NCBI RefSeq assembly: GCF_003752175.1
Contig: NZ_RJVF01000001.1
Coordinates: 62,001 to 126,000, forward strand
Direction of reading: 5' to 3'
DNA: 64,000 nucleotides
Source of the DNA: Comamonas sp. BIGb0124
GTDB taxonomy: Bacteria > Pseudomonadota > Gammaproteobacteria > Burkholderiales > Burkholderiaceae_C
Every line of letters begins with the position of its first letter. Position 1 is the stretch's first letter. This document shows positions 49,720-58,661 of this stretch, piece after piece. The notes under the pieces were generated by a model. It was not told where the DNA came from. It searched no databases and worked only from the letters and a program-made list of their open reading frames with translations. A program made the translations under genes and the position numbers.

Positions 49720-50478
49720 TCAGCCGCGACCGACGAATGGCATCTTCGAAGCCATGATGGTCATGTTCAGAATGTTGGCGCCCAGCGGCAAGCCGGCCAT
49801 GTGCGCCACCGCCTGCGCGACGTGCTCGACATCCAGGCGGTCTTCGGCCGCCAGCGAGCCGTCGGCCTGCAAGACGCCGCGGGTCATGCGTTCGGTCAGG
49901 CCGGTCACGGCGTTGCCGATGTCGATCTGGCTGCAGACGATGTCGTAGGGCCGGCCGTCCAGCGCCACCGATTTGGTGATGCCGCTGATGGCGTGTTTGG
50001 TCGCGGTGTAGGCCAGCGAGTTGGGACGCGGCGAATACGCCGAGATCGAGCCGTTGTTGATGATGCGGCCACCCTGCGGCGTCTGCGTCTTCATCTGCCT
50101 GAAAGCGGCCCGGGTGCAGAGAAAGACACCCGTCAGGTTGGTCGCCACCACCGCGTTCCACAGGTCGACGTCGTACTCGTCGAGCGGCGTGCTGCCGGCG
50201 TTGCGGCCTGCGTTGTTGAACAGCACGTCCAGCCGGCCGAACCGCGCCACCGTCTCGGCAAACAGCTGGTCGACCGACGCCGCCGAAGTCACGTCGCAGG
50301 TCACCGCCAGCGCGGTTCCGCCCTGCGCCTCGATCTCGCGGGCCACCGCGTTCAAGGGGTCGATCTGGCGCCCGGTCAGCACCACCGAAAAGCCCTGGGC
50401 GGCCAGCGCCAGGCTGCTGGCCTTGCCGATGCCGCTTCCGGCGCCCGTGACCAATGCCACACGTTGATTTGTACTCAT
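49720..50478 (-). CDS. SDR-family oxidoreductase
   Basis: A 252-residue classical short-chain dehydrogenase. TGAGSGIG (residues 11-18) binds NAD(P), NNAGRN stabilises the sheet, and Ser-Tyr-Lys are in [23 protein letters not shown]. The C-terminus ([21 protein letters not shown]) suits the group near 3-oxoacyl or sugar-acid reductases. It is first on the minus strand set and diverges from the hydroxyacid dehydrogenase over a 283-bp region carrying a strong palindrome. The ATG at 50478 is chosen over one 18 codons upstream for fit to the Rossmann start. Confidence 0.88.
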   Translation of the reverse strand: MSTNQRVALVTGAGSGIGKASSLALAAQGFSVVLTGRQIDPLNAVAREIEAQGGTALAVTCDVTSAASVDQLFAETVARFGRLDVLFNNAGRNAGSTPLDEYDVDLWNAVVATNLTGVFLCTRAAFRQMKTQTPQGGRIINNGSISAYSPRPNSLAYTATKHAISGITKSVALDGRPYDIVCSQIDIGNAVTGLTERMTRGVLQADGSLAAEDRLDVEHVAQAVAHMAGLPLGANILNMTIMASKMPFVGRG

Positions 50479-50682
50479 CTTTCGCCTTTTTGTAGATGCA
50501 ATGTCATTGAAAGAGTCTCGACAGAATTGCATTCCAAGGCTTTCTCATCAATCTTGATTCATAAAATCAACCCAATGATTTCCAAACCTCTCCTGGGAGG
50601 CATAGGTACAAACACCGAGAGAGAAAATCGGTGCATTCGGACTCAGGAGAGCCGATAGCCGGATACCGTGCGAGCCTTCTTT

Positions 50683-50705
50683 ATATTGATCGAAAAGATC
50701 AATAT
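50683..50705. promoter_or_regulatory. Perfect inverted repeat in the SDR/hydroxyacid-dehydrogenase divergent promoter
   Basis: ATATTGATC at 50683-50691 and GATCAATAT at 50697-50705 are perfect 9-bp arms around GAAAA. It lies 57 bp upstream of the D-2-hydroxyacid dehydrogenase start within the AT-rich 283-bp divergent region 50479-50761, which holds no gene. This is a strong candidate operator for a dimeric regulator encoded elsewhere. Confidence 0.6.
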
Positions 50706-50761
50706 TGACGGTCCAGGCGGGGGCTGAATAAGATCGCGCTGCAACTCCACCCCCTACATCC

Positions 50762-51724
50762 ATGACGACATCAGCCAACTACCAACTCCTCGTGGCCCGC
50801 CGCATTCCCGCAGCCGTCGCGACGCGTGCCCAAGCGCAGTTCAACGCCTATATCAGCCCCACCGACATGGACAGCGAATCCGTGGTTCGTTTCTGCAACG
50901 AACACCGCGTGCAGGCCGTCCTGATCGGCAAGAAATCCGGCCTGCAGGCAGCGGATATCGCCCGGCTGCCGGCCAGCGTCAAGATCATCGCCAACGCCAG
51001 CGCGGGCTTCGACCATCTCGATGTCGAAGCCGCTCGCGCACGCCACATCGCGGTCACCAATGCGCCTGACGCCCTCACCGCCTGCACGGCCGACTTCGCG
51101 TTCCTGCTCATCCTGGCCGCGAGCCGCCGCGCCTCCGAATACGAACGCATCATGCGCGAGGGCTGGAAACAGACCTTCGGCATGACCGACATGCTGGGCC
51201 TGAAGGTCAGCGGCAAGACGCTGGGCATCGTCGGCTTCGGCCGCATCGGCCGCGCCGTCGCCGACCGAGCCCGCGGCTTCGGCATGAAGATCGTCTACAC
51301 CGACCGCGCCCGCGCCCCCGCCGAGCTCGAGAACGGCGCCACCTTCGCCCCCAGCCTCGACGCCCTGCTGCCGCAATGCGACGTGCTGACCCTGCATGTC
51401 CCCGGCGGCCACGGCCACCTCATGACTGCCCGTGAATTCGCCCTGCTGCCGCGCGGCGCGGTGTTCGTGAATGCGGCTCGCGGCTCGCTGGTCGACGAGG
51501 ATGCACTGATCCACGCACTGACCAGCGGCCACCTGTTTGCAGCGGGCCTGGACGTCTACCAGAAAGAGCCGGGGTTCGACAAACGCCTGGCCGATCTGCC
51601 CAACGTCTTTCTCACGCCCCACATGGCCAGCGCCACCGTCGAGACCCGCGACCAGATGGGCTACACCGCATTGGACAACGTGCAGGCGGTCCTCGAAGGC
51701 CTGGCGCCCCTCAATCCGGTCTGA
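50762..51724 (+). CDS. D-2-hydroxyacid dehydrogenase (glyoxylate/hydroxypyruvate reductase type)
   Basis: A 320-residue NAD(P)-dependent reductase of the D-2-hydroxyacid dehydrogenase family. NASAGFDHLDVEAARARHIAVTNAPDALT opens the catalytic domain; GIVGFGRIGRAVADRARGFGM is the cofactor site. The catalytic Arg is in NAARGSLVDEDAL, Glu in LDVYQKEPG and His in LTPHMASATVETR. It would reduce glyoxylate, hydroxypyruvate or a related 2-oxo acid. It diverges from the SDR-MFS-VOC-citrate synthase set, sharing the promoter region with the palindrome. Confidence 0.9.
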   Translation: MTTSANYQLLVARRIPAAVATRAQAQFNAYISPTDMDSESVVRFCNEHRVQAVLIGKKSGLQAADIARLPASVKIIANASAGFDHLDVEAARARHIAVTNAPDALTACTADFAFLLILAASRRASEYERIMREGWKQTFGMTDMLGLKVSGKTLGIVGFGRIGRAVADRARGFGMKIVYTDRARAPAELENGATFAPSLDALLPQCDVLTLHVPGGHGHLMTAREFALLPRGAVFVNAARGSLVDEDALIHALTSGHLFAAGLDVYQKEPGFDKRLADLPNVFLTPHMASATVETRDQMGYTALDNVQAVLEGLAPLNPV

Positions 51725-51867
51725 TCCCTGCCAGGAGGCACATCGCCAAAGCCCGAAAAAGGCCGGACCTGCCGGTTTTCTCCGGGCTTCGGATTTCCCT
51801 GCACGTGCTTCAATTTCCGCGTTGACACGGCAGCCCGGCCCCTTCGGGCCGATACAGGGAAATCGAG

Positions 51868-52176
51868 ATGAAACAAATCCGCATGGCATGGCGCGTGAGC
51901 ACGTCCACGGGTAACGCGCCGGTCCATACCGGTCAGTGGATACCCGACACGCCACGCAACCGCCAGATCCTCGAACAGTCGGCCAAGGCCGCCAACAGCA
52001 TCGTCGACGGCTCGATCGTCCGCCGCTGGATCGAGGGACAGGACAGCGGCGCCGGCGGCGACGACACCCGCCCGCCGTCCATCGAACACCTGCCCACCCA
52101 GCCCCAGCCCATGACGCCCTTCGATATCCGGTCGCCGCTCGGCGTCTCGATCTGGCCGTCCACAAACCGCAGCTGA
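51868..52176 (+). CDS. Small hypothetical protein
   Basis: A possible 102-residue protein not recognised from any characterised family. The ATG is preceded by AGGGAAA at acceptable spacing. The first 60 residues (MKQIRMAWRVST... through IVDGSIVRRWIEGQ) look like a compact domain with a GQW turn and a C-terminal WIE helix; the rest is Pro/Thr-rich and probably disordered. It stands between the hydroxyacid dehydrogenase and the NlpC lipoprotein genes. Coding potential is suggested by the ribosome site and high third-position GC but is not proved. Confidence 0.5.
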   Translation: MKQIRMAWRVSTSTGNAPVHTGQWIPDTPRNRQILEQSAKAANSIVDGSIVRRWIEGQDSGAGGDDTRPPSIEHLPTQPQPMTPFDIRSPLGVSIWPSTNRS

Positions 52177-52233
52177 CCCCCGCACCGCAGGCACGAGCCG
52201 TGAATGCTCACGACGATCGGGTAATCTCGAGGC

Positions 52234-52740
52234 ATGGGATGTCTTCGAATTCTGTTGCGACCCGTGCTGCTGCCCTGTGCCGCCGCGCTTCTCGTCGCCT
52301 GCGGCAGTGCGCCGCGCACCGGTTCGCCGGGCACCGTGCCCAGCGTCACCTCGACCCGGCCCACCCTCAGCGCCCAGCAGGCCAGCGACCTGGCCATCCA
52401 TGCGCTGGGCCTGGTCGGCACGCCCTACCGCTACGGCGGCAACACCCCCGAGGGCGGCTTCGACTGCAGCGGCCTCATCAACTACGTCTACCGCTCGCGC
52501 GCAGGCGTGGCGCCGCCGCGCACCGTCTCGCAGCTCAGCGCCTTTGGCGGTGCCATCGATGCCGGCGAACTGCGCACCGGCGACCTGGTGCTCTTCGGCC
52601 GCGGCACGCCCTGGCATGCCGGCATCTATGTCGGCCAAGGGCGTTTTGTGCACGCGCCGTCGACCGGCGGAACGGTGCGGCTCGATCGCCTGGATTCGAC
52701 CTACTGGGCACGCCAGGCGACGCAGTACAGACGGCCTTGA
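52234..52740 (+). CDS. NlpC/P60 (C40) peptidase lipoprotein
   Basis: A 168-residue envelope protein. The signal ends in the lipobox LLVACG with Cys23, so it should be a lipid-anchored lipoprotein. The NlpC/P60 domain (about 45-165) has the catalytic Cys78 in FDCSGLINY, His128 in WHAGIYVGQG and third polar residue His140 in FVHAPSTGG. Such enzymes cleave peptide bonds in murein stems (gamma-D-glutamyl-diamino acid). It is similar in size to Spr/MepS. It appears to be transcribed alone. Confidence 0.88.
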   Translation: MGCLRILLRPVLLPCAAALLVACGSAPRTGSPGTVPSVTSTRPTLSAQQASDLAIHALGLVGTPYRYGGNTPEGGFDCSGLINYVYRSRAGVAPPRTVSQLSAFGGAIDAGELRTGDLVLFGRGTPWHAGIYVGQGRFVHAPSTGGTVRLDRLDSTYWARQATQYRRP

Positions 52741-52905
52741 GAACCCGCGCGGGCAGGCACCCCGGCCACCGGTTCACGGGCCTTCCAAGCCCCTCCGCAA
52801 ACGGCAGAAACTCGGCGATTCCGGCGCAAATGTACGGTAAACTGAATTCGCTACGTCGGGGTCGTATGACCCATTCATCGCACCTACCCCGTTCTCACGG
52901 CGACC

Positions 52906-53418
52906 ATGTTCACTAGATTGCCGAACCGACGCGCCTTCATGGCCGCAACAGGCTGCACCCTGGCGGCCGCTCTTGTCGCGCCGGCCCATGCGGCCGACAC
53001 CCTGCTGACCGCCTGCGGCCGCATCGGCGGCGGCGGCGTCGATGCCGATGGCTGCCGACGTTACACGCGGGTCCAGTTCGAGCGTCTGCCGCAGACCTCG
53101 TTCACGACCACCTCGCCATGGCATCGCGACCCGATGACCTACACCGGTGTTTCGGTCAAGGATTTCGCCCAGGCCATCGAGGCCCGCGGCAACCGCATCC
53201 GGCTGATCGCACTCAACGACTACTCGGTCACGGCAGACGTCGACCAGCTCGTCGCCAACGGCGCCATCCTGGCGCACCTGCGCAACGGACAGCCCATGCC
53301 CATTGCCGACAAGGGGCCGGTTTTTGTCATGTTCCCGTTCTCCAGCAATGCCAAGCTGCGCGCCGACAGCATCTACGTGCAGGCCGTATGGCAGTTGTCC
53401 CGCATCGAAATCGTCTGA
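52906..53418 (+). CDS. Secreted sulfite-oxidase-fold (molybdopterin-binding-like) protein
   Basis: A 170-residue exported protein resembling the oxidoreductase molybdopterin-binding (SUOX) domain, reduced in size. Residues 1-30 are a signal (NRRAFMAATGCTLAAALVAPAHA) with a Tat-like twin Arg. The segment TYTGVSVKDFAQAIEARGNRIRLIALNDYSVTADVDQLV matches the domain core, and the protein ends in IYVQAVWQLSRIEI. The Cys that would bind Mo in sulfite oxidase is not seen in the usual place, so it may be a ligand sensor. The GGDEF-EAL gene starts 20 bp after it, suggesting the pair forms a periplasmic sensor and c-di-GMP output. Confidence 0.7.
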   Translation: MFTRLPNRRAFMAATGCTLAAALVAPAHAADTLLTACGRIGGGGVDADGCRRYTRVQFERLPQTSFTTTSPWHRDPMTYTGVSVKDFAQAIEARGNRIRLIALNDYSVTADVDQLVANGAILAHLRNGQPMPIADKGPVFVMFPFSSNAKLRADSIYVQAVWQLSRIEIV

Positions 53419-53438
53419 CGTTGAGGCATGGCGGACTC

Positions 53439-55316
53439 TTGAATTCACTGACCCGCCTGCGCTCGACGACCGTCCTGACGGTAGTGGCCAGCGTAGTCCT
53501 GGCCATCGGCGCTGCCATCACCCTGGCCAACTACGTGGTCTGGGCCACGCAGAGCAAACGCTTCAACAGCACCTACGAAAGCGGCCAGCTGTCGGCCGAG
53601 CTTTTCCGATTCGAGGCGACGCTCGCCAACCGCTTCCTGCCCGGTTCGCAGACCACGCAGGACGAGATCGAACTGCGCTACCAGATCCTGCTCAACCGCC
53701 TCACCGTGATCGAGGGCGGCGAAACCTACCAGGCCTACCGGCAGGTGCCGCAGGGAGCCGACGAGTACGCCGACATCAAGACGGCCATACACGCCGTCGA
53801 AGCCCGACTCCCCCAGCTCGGCGATCCCGCTGCCGCCCGCGAGGTGCTCGACACCCTGCTGCCCCTCAACAGCCGCCTGCTGAGACTGGCCTCGAGTGCA
53901 CAGAACGTGCTCACCACCCGTGTTTCCGAAAGCCAGGAGGTGCTGGGCAAGGTGGTCTTCACCATCTCCATCATCGTGGCCGTGCTGGTGCTCTCGGGCG
54001 TGGCGCTGGTCATCACCATCCTGCGGCTCAAGCAACGCTCGGACCGCGATGCCCGCTACGACTCGTTGACCGGCGTGCTCAACCGCAACGGCTTCAACAT
54101 CGCCCTGGCCGAGCTGCCGCGCGGCAACGGGCCCTGCGCCATCGTGCTGCTCGATGTCGACAACTTCAAGGCCATCAACGACCGCTACGGCCACAGTGCG
54201 GGCGATGCCTTCCTGGTCCAGATCACGCAGCGCGTCTCGACCCTGATGCAGCCCAGCATGGTGCTGGCGCGGCTGGGCGGCGACGAGTTCGCCATCGTCT
54301 TCTGCGACAAGACACCCTGCGCCGTCGCCGAGAAGCTGTGCCAGGACGTGGCCAGCCTGCTGCGTCAGCCGTTCGATGTGGGCGAGGCGCATTTCAACGC
54401 CAGCGCCAGCATGGGCGTGGCACTCGAGACGCCGGGCCAGCACGAAAGCCCGATCACGCTCATGAAGAACGCCGACGGCGCGCTCTATGCAGCCAAGGAA
54501 GCCGGACGCGCCTGCTACCGCTTCTTCGACCCCGTCATGCGCGAGCAGATGCTGCGCCGCCATGAACTGCGCCAGGGCCTGTTCGTGGCACAAGAGCGCT
54601 CCGAGTTCCATCTGCGCTTCCAGCCCATCGTCGAGCTCGAGGACGGCGGCACCCGGGGTTTCGAAGTCCTCCTGCGCTGGACCCACCCCACGCTGGGCGA
54701 CGTGCCGCCCGGCGAGTTCATCCCGGTGGCCGAAAGCAGCGCACAGATCATCGCCATCGGCCGCTGGGTGATTGCGCAGGGACTGCGAGTGGCCGCCACC
54801 TGGCCGGACGACCTCTTCATTTCGATCAACCTCTCGGCCCGCCAGTTCACCGACGTGTCCCTGGTCGACTATGTCGAGCGCACGCTGGCAGCCTCCAACG
54901 TGCGGCCGCAGCGCGTGGTGTTCGAGATCACCGAAAGCGTGCTGGTCCACAACGAGGCCGCCGACATCATCGCCCGCCTGCGCCGGCTCGGCGTGCAGGT
55001 CGCACTCGACGACTTCGGAACCGGCTACGCGGCACTGAGCTACCTCAGGCGCTTCGAGCTCGACAAGATCAAGATCGACAAGTCCTTCATCCAGACCCAC
55101 GACAACGACCCGCGCAACACGCTCGTGGTGCGCGCCATCTGCGACCTCGCCCACCAGCTCGACCTCGAAGTCATCGCCGAAGGCGTCGAGACGACCGAAC
55201 ACGTCGCTTTCGTCAAATCGCTGAACTGCCGATTCGCCCAGGGCTATCTCTTTGGCCGGCCCCAGCCGGCCGACCAGTGCCTGCCGTCCCTGCGGTCGGC
55301 CCGCGCCATCACCTGA
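53439..55316 (+). CDS. GGDEF-EAL c-di-GMP enzyme with periplasmic sensor
   Basis: A 625-residue membrane protein. TTG at 53439 is taken as start, preceded by GGCGG. An N-terminal helix (about 10-30) and a second helix (about 170-195) flank a periplasmic domain; the linker leads to a GGDEF domain with intact Gly280-Gly281-Asp282-Glu283-Phe284 and an EAL domain in which Glu409-Val410-Leu411 replaces EAL but keeps the metal-binding Glu. DDFGTGYAALSYL, IKIDKSFI and EVIAEGVET show a complete phosphodiesterase site. Either or both activities may be present. The small SUOX-fold gene immediately upstream probably supplies the sensed signal. Confidence 0.92.
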   Translation: MNSLTRLRSTTVLTVVASVVLAIGAAITLANYVVWATQSKRFNSTYESGQLSAELFRFEATLANRFLPGSQTTQDEIELRYQILLNRLTVIEGGETYQAYRQVPQGADEYADIKTAIHAVEARLPQLGDPAAAREVLDTLLPLNSRLLRLASSAQNVLTTRVSESQEVLGKVVFTISIIVAVLVLSGVALVITILRLKQRSDRDARYDSLTGVLNRNGFNIALAELPRGNGPCAIVLLDVDNFKAINDRYGHSAGDAFLVQITQRVSTLMQPSMVLARLGGDEFAIVFCDKTPCAVAEKLCQDVASLLRQPFDVGEAHFNASASMGVALETPGQHESPITLMKNADGALYAAKEAGRACYRFFDPVMREQMLRRHELRQGLFVAQERSEFHLRFQPIVELEDGGTRGFEVLLRWTHPTLGDVPPGEFIPVAESSAQIIAIGRWVIAQGLRVAATWPDDLFISINLSARQFTDVSLVDYVERTLAASNVRPQRVVFEITESVLVHNEAADIIARLRRLGVQVALDDFGTGYAALSYLRRFELDKIKIDKSFIQTHDNDPRNTLVVRAICDLAHQLDLEVIAEGVETTEHVAFVKSLNCRFAQGYLFGRPQPADQCLPSLRSARAIT

Positions 55317-55369
55317 CACCCCGCCCTCCGGCGCGCACGTTTCTTGCTTGATTTGTTGCACAGGGTGCA

Positions 55370-55414
55370 GCATCGGCAAGGAAGCCGGTGCATGCGCCCC
55401 GGACAAAGGCGTCC
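55370..55414 (+). promoter_or_regulatory. ANTAR (NasT)-type dual-hexaloop RNA leader of nasA
   Basis: Two hairpins lie in the nasA leader. P1 (55370-55391) has an 8-bp stem with loop AAGGAA; P2 (55401-55414) has stem GGAC/GTCC with loop AAAGGC. Both are six-base loops with A at position 1 and G at position 4, the known recognition rule of ANTAR antiterminator proteins such as NasT and NasR. The P2 loop and right arm form part of the terminator at 55405. The nirB leader at 58662 has the same layout. Confidence 0.85.
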
Positions 55415-55463
55415 ACACGCGTGCCCGCGTACAGCGGCAGCACGGGTGTGGACGCTTTTTTTT
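55405..55463 (+). terminator. Leader terminator controlled by the ANTAR element (nasA)
   Basis: 55405-55418 pairs with 55446-55459 over 14 bp (one G-U pair), with further inner pairing (CGTGC/GCACG, CCGC/GCGG), followed by a run of eight T. It lies 32 bp before the nasA start, so it would stop transcription unless the P1-P2 structure is held by an ANTAR protein. Its left arm uses the P2 loop and right-hand stem, giving mutually exclusive folds. Confidence 0.85.
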
Positions 55464-55494
55464 GCCTCAACGACACGATCCATTGGAGAGTTCC

Positions 55495-56715
55495 ATGGCG
55501 GGATTCCGCACCTTTTTGAACGCTGGGCATGCACCAACCCTGGGCGCCGCGTTTTTCTACTTCGCCTGCTCATGCGGCATCTGGGTCATCAACGGGGCCA
55601 TGGCGCCGTTCATCGGCGAGGCCTTCGACCTCACCCCGGCACAGAAGGGCCTGATGCTGTCCATCCCCATCTTTGCCGGCGCGCTCATGCGTTTTCCGCT
55701 GGGGCTGCTGGCGCAGTACATCGGGCGCAAGAATGCCACGCTGGTCGAGATGGTCGGCATCGCCCTGGCCATGCTCTACGGCTACTTCGCCGTCGACTCC
55801 TTCAACGACCTGCTGGCCATGGGCGTGCTGCTGGGCATCGCAGGGGCCAGCTTCGGCGTGGCCCTGTCGCTGGGCTCGGGCTCTTTCCCGCCGCGCTACA
55901 AGGGCCTGGCCATGGGCCTGGTGGGCGCCGGCAACATCGGCACCGCCGTGGCGGCGCTGCTGGCCCCGCCCCTGGCGCAAGCCCTGGGCTGGCAGACCGT
56001 GTACGGCCTGGCGGCGATCGGCATCCTGCTGCCCATGGTCGTGATGATCCTGTTCGCACGCGAACCCGAAGACCGCGATGCCCACGCCTCCCTGCGCGAC
56101 CACGTCGCCTGCCTGTTCGAGAAAGACGGCTGGGCCTTCAGCCTCATCTACGCCGTCACCTTCGGCGGCTTCATCGGGCTGGCCACCTTTCTGCCCAGCT
56201 ACTTCTACGATCAGTTCGGCGTGAGCAAGATCGAGGCAGGCCAGCTCACCATGCTGGCGGCGTTCATGGGGGCGGCCACCCGCATCCTGGGCGGCTGGCT
56301 GTCCGACCATTGGGGCGGCGTCAACACGCTGACCGTCGTGCTGGTCGTCATCTCGGGCAGCCTGCTGCTGTGCGGTCTCAGCAGCCAGTCGCTGGCACTG
56401 ACGGTGATCTGTTTCCTGGTGTGTTTCGCCGCCCTGGGCGCAGGCAACGGCGCGGTGTTCCAGCTGGTTCCGCTGCGCTGGCCGGCCACCACGGCCGTGG
56501 CGGGCTCGATGATCGGTGAACTCGGCGCACTCGGCGGCGGCCTCATTCCGGCCACCATGGGCCTGTCGCAGCAATACAGCGGCAGCTACTTCACGGGTTT
56601 TGCCATCTTTGCCGCCTGTGCGCTCGCCATGCTGGCCATGCTGCGCTTCATGCAGATCCGCTGGACACGCACCTGGGCCGAAAAAGGCGGCCGCGCACGC
56701 ACCGTACCCGCCTGA
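55495..56715 (+). CDS. nasA: Nitrate/nitrite transporter NasA (MFS, NarK family)
   Basis: A 406-residue MFS transporter with 12 helices of the NNP (nitrate/nitrite porter) family. It shows FFYFACSCGIWVINGAMAPFIGEAFDLTPAQKGLMLSIPIFAGALMRFPLG, and the two Gly-rich nitrate-signature stretches AGASFGVALSLGSGSFPPRYKG and CFAALGAGNGAVFQLVPLRWP. The start follows GGAGAG. The leader antitermination element predicts expression only with nitrate or nitrite. nirB lies 2.1 kb downstream on the same strand, with a kinase gene between on the opposite strand. Confidence 0.92.
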   Translation: MAGFRTFLNAGHAPTLGAAFFYFACSCGIWVINGAMAPFIGEAFDLTPAQKGLMLSIPIFAGALMRFPLGLLAQYIGRKNATLVEMVGIALAMLYGYFAVDSFNDLLAMGVLLGIAGASFGVALSLGSGSFPPRYKGLAMGLVGAGNIGTAVAALLAPPLAQALGWQTVYGLAAIGILLPMVVMILFAREPEDRDAHASLRDHVACLFEKDGWAFSLIYAVTFGGFIGLATFLPSYFYDQFGVSKIEAGQLTMLAAFMGAATRILGGWLSDHWGGVNTLTVVLVVISGSLLLCGLSSQSLALTVICFLVCFAALGAGNGAVFQLVPLRWPATTAVAGSMIGELGALGGGLIPATMGLSQQYSGSYFTGFAIFAACALAMLAMLRFMQIRWTRTWAEKGGRARTVPA

Positions 56716-56761
56716 GCCGGCGCCGGCGGGCCGCGGCACCGATCGCGTCCGGGTCCTCGCC

Positions 56762-58483
56762 TCAGCGCGGCAGGAACAGCATCCAGTAGACCAGCAACAC
56801 ATTGAGCACCACGCTGGCCGCCAGCGCCGCCTTCCAGCCCAGGGCCGGATCACGCGCCGCCAGCGGCGTCTGCCCGGGTGGCGGCAAGGGCCGTGCGGCA
56901 CCGCGCTCGAGCGCCAGCAGCAGCTCCTCGGCGGTCTCGAAACGGTCGTCCACACGCCGTGAAACCGCCTTGAGCACGATGGCATCGAGCCAGATCGGCA
57001 CCTGCGGATTGTGCCGGCTGGGGGCGATCGGATCGCGCCAATAGCGGCCCCGTTGATACGGGATCACTTCGCCATAGGGCAGCCGTCCGCCGCTCAACAG
57101 CCGGTACAGCGTCACCCCCAGCGCAAACAGGTCGCTGCGGGCGTCGGCCGGTACCGGCGGATCGTCCCACTGTTCCGGATTGACGTAGCTGGCCGTGCCG
57201 GCATGCAGGGCCCGCACCGCTTCGGGTTCGCGGCCCGTCAGCGCCACACCCAGGTCGAGCAGGCGCAGCACGCCATCGCGGCCCTGGTGCAGATTGGCCG
57301 GCTTGACATCCCGGTGCACGACACCTTGCCGGTGCAGAAAGCCGAGCACCCGTGCCGCCTGCCGCCCCATCGCCAGCACCTGCTCCACGCTGGCGACTTC
57401 GCGCCGCGCCAGGGCCTGTTCCAGCGTATGCCCCTCCACCCATTCATACAGCAGGTAATGAGCCGAGGGCTCGCCCACCCGGGGCGCATGCAGCTTGACC
57501 AGGTGCGGCGCCGCCGGGCCGGTCTGCAGGTGGCCGGCCACCCACGCCTCGTGCGCCAGCGCCGCCCTTTCGTGGCGGTCGTGTGCGCGCTGGGCATGCA
57601 GGGCCTTGAGGGCGTACAGCTGGCCGCTGGCTTCGTCCCGCGCACGGTAGACCCGGTAGATGCCGCTGTCCGCCACCAGTTCTTCGATGCTCAATCCGTC
57701 GATCGCCGCACCGGGCTTGAGCAGCGGCAACGCCGGCAGTTGCAAGGCGCGGCGCGTCACGTCGTCCAGCGTCGCCGCCTCGACCTGGCGCACGCAGATC
57801 ACCAGCGCCGTCAGGTTGTCCTGGCTGCCGTCGCGCCACGCCGCATCGGCGAGTGCGTCGGCCAGTGCCTGCGCGGCCACCGGGGGCTGCTGCGCCGCCA
57901 GCCGCGCCAGCCGGCGTGCCGACAGCCGGCCATGCACACCGTCCGACAGCAGGATGAAGACATCCCCTGCCAGCACCTCGCCCTGCCGGTAATCCACCGC
58001 CAGCCGGTCCTCCAGCCCCACTGCCCGCGACAGCCGGTGCGAGAAATCCCGCCCGCCCATCACATGGTCTTCGGTCAATTGCTCCAGCCGCCCCTGGCGC
58101 AGCAGATACGCCCGTGTATCGCCGACATGGGCCAGCGTGTAGCTCTGCCCCCGCAGCACCAGCGCAGTGAGCGTCGTCAAGCCGTAAGCCGGTTGCCGGC
58201 GGCGGTTGATCCCGGCCAGCCAGGCATTCTGCGCCCCCAGGATGCGGTCGATGGCCACCGTGGGTTCCCAGGTGGCAGGCGTGCAGCCGTAGTCGCGAAC
58301 CAGGCTGGTCACCGTGGTCTGCGCCGCTTCACGGCCCCAGCCTCCCGCGCTCACGCCATCGGCCACGGCAGCCAGCATGCCGTGCGCACCGTCGCCCGTC
58401 GGCAATTGCAACGCCACGAAATCCTCGTTGACCGAGGCTCGGCCGGCCCGGCTGGTGTGTCCGATGTCGAGATCAAATGGCAT
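56762..58483 (-). CDS. Bifunctional PP2C phosphatase/Ser-Thr kinase with C-terminal membrane anchor
   Basis: A 573-residue fusion. The N-terminal half (to about 240) is a PP2C phosphatase: GHTSRAGRASVNEDFVAL, ADGVSAGGWGREAA, AHVGDTRAYLLRQG and DGSQDNLTALV supply the metal Asp residues. The C-terminal half is a kinase: YALKALHA with the ATP Lys, VVHRDVKPANLH catalytic loop, DLG in place of DFG, and the GTASYVNPEQ segment. A final helix (WKAALAASVVLNVLLVYWMLFL) anchors it. The position between nasA and nirB matches the gene order seen in Pseudomonas nitrate-assimilation clusters, where a similar kinase adjoins them. Its substrate is unknown. The ATG at 58483 is preferred; another lies three codons upstream. 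Confidence 0.9.
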   Translation of the reverse strand: MPFDLDIGHTSRAGRASVNEDFVALQLPTGDGAHGMLAAVADGVSAGGWGREAAQTTVTSLVRDYGCTPATWEPTVAIDRILGAQNAWLAGINRRRQPAYGLTTLTALVLRGQSYTLAHVGDTRAYLLRQGRLEQLTEDHVMGGRDFSHRLSRAVGLEDRLAVDYRQGEVLAGDVFILLSDGVHGRLSARRLARLAAQQPPVAAQALADALADAAWRDGSQDNLTALVICVRQVEAATLDDVTRRALQLPALPLLKPGAAIDGLSIEELVADSGIYRVYRARDEASGQLYALKALHAQRAHDRHERAALAHEAWVAGHLQTGPAAPHLVKLHAPRVGEPSAHYLLYEWVEGHTLEQALARREVASVEQVLAMGRQAARVLGFLHRQGVVHRDVKPANLHQGRDGVLRLLDLGVALTGREPEAVRALHAGTASYVNPEQWDDPPVPADARSDLFALGVTLYRLLSGGRLPYGEVIPYQRGRYWRDPIAPSRHNPQVPIWLDAIVLKAVSRRVDDRFETAEELLLALERGAARPLPPPGQTPLAARDPALGWKAALAASVVLNVLLVYWMLFLPR

Positions 58484-58661
58484 GGCGGGCATTGTGGCCG
58501 CATTTGCATGCAGGCCACCGCCAACGGCATGCCCGTCTGCATGGGCACCACTTTGGCGCAGCGCATGCACCACATGCGACCCGGATCGAAGCATTGCAGG
58601 GCAGCAAGGCCCCATCCGCACGGGTTTTGGCTGGCATCGAAATTGCATGACCTCGGGTACA

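Noticed and set aside
48308-50161. A long 617-residue version of the ACS transporter beginning inside the SDR gene
   Set aside because: The first 170 residues overlap the SDR in another frame; the ATG at 49651 follows a perfect GAGGAG site and gives the family length.
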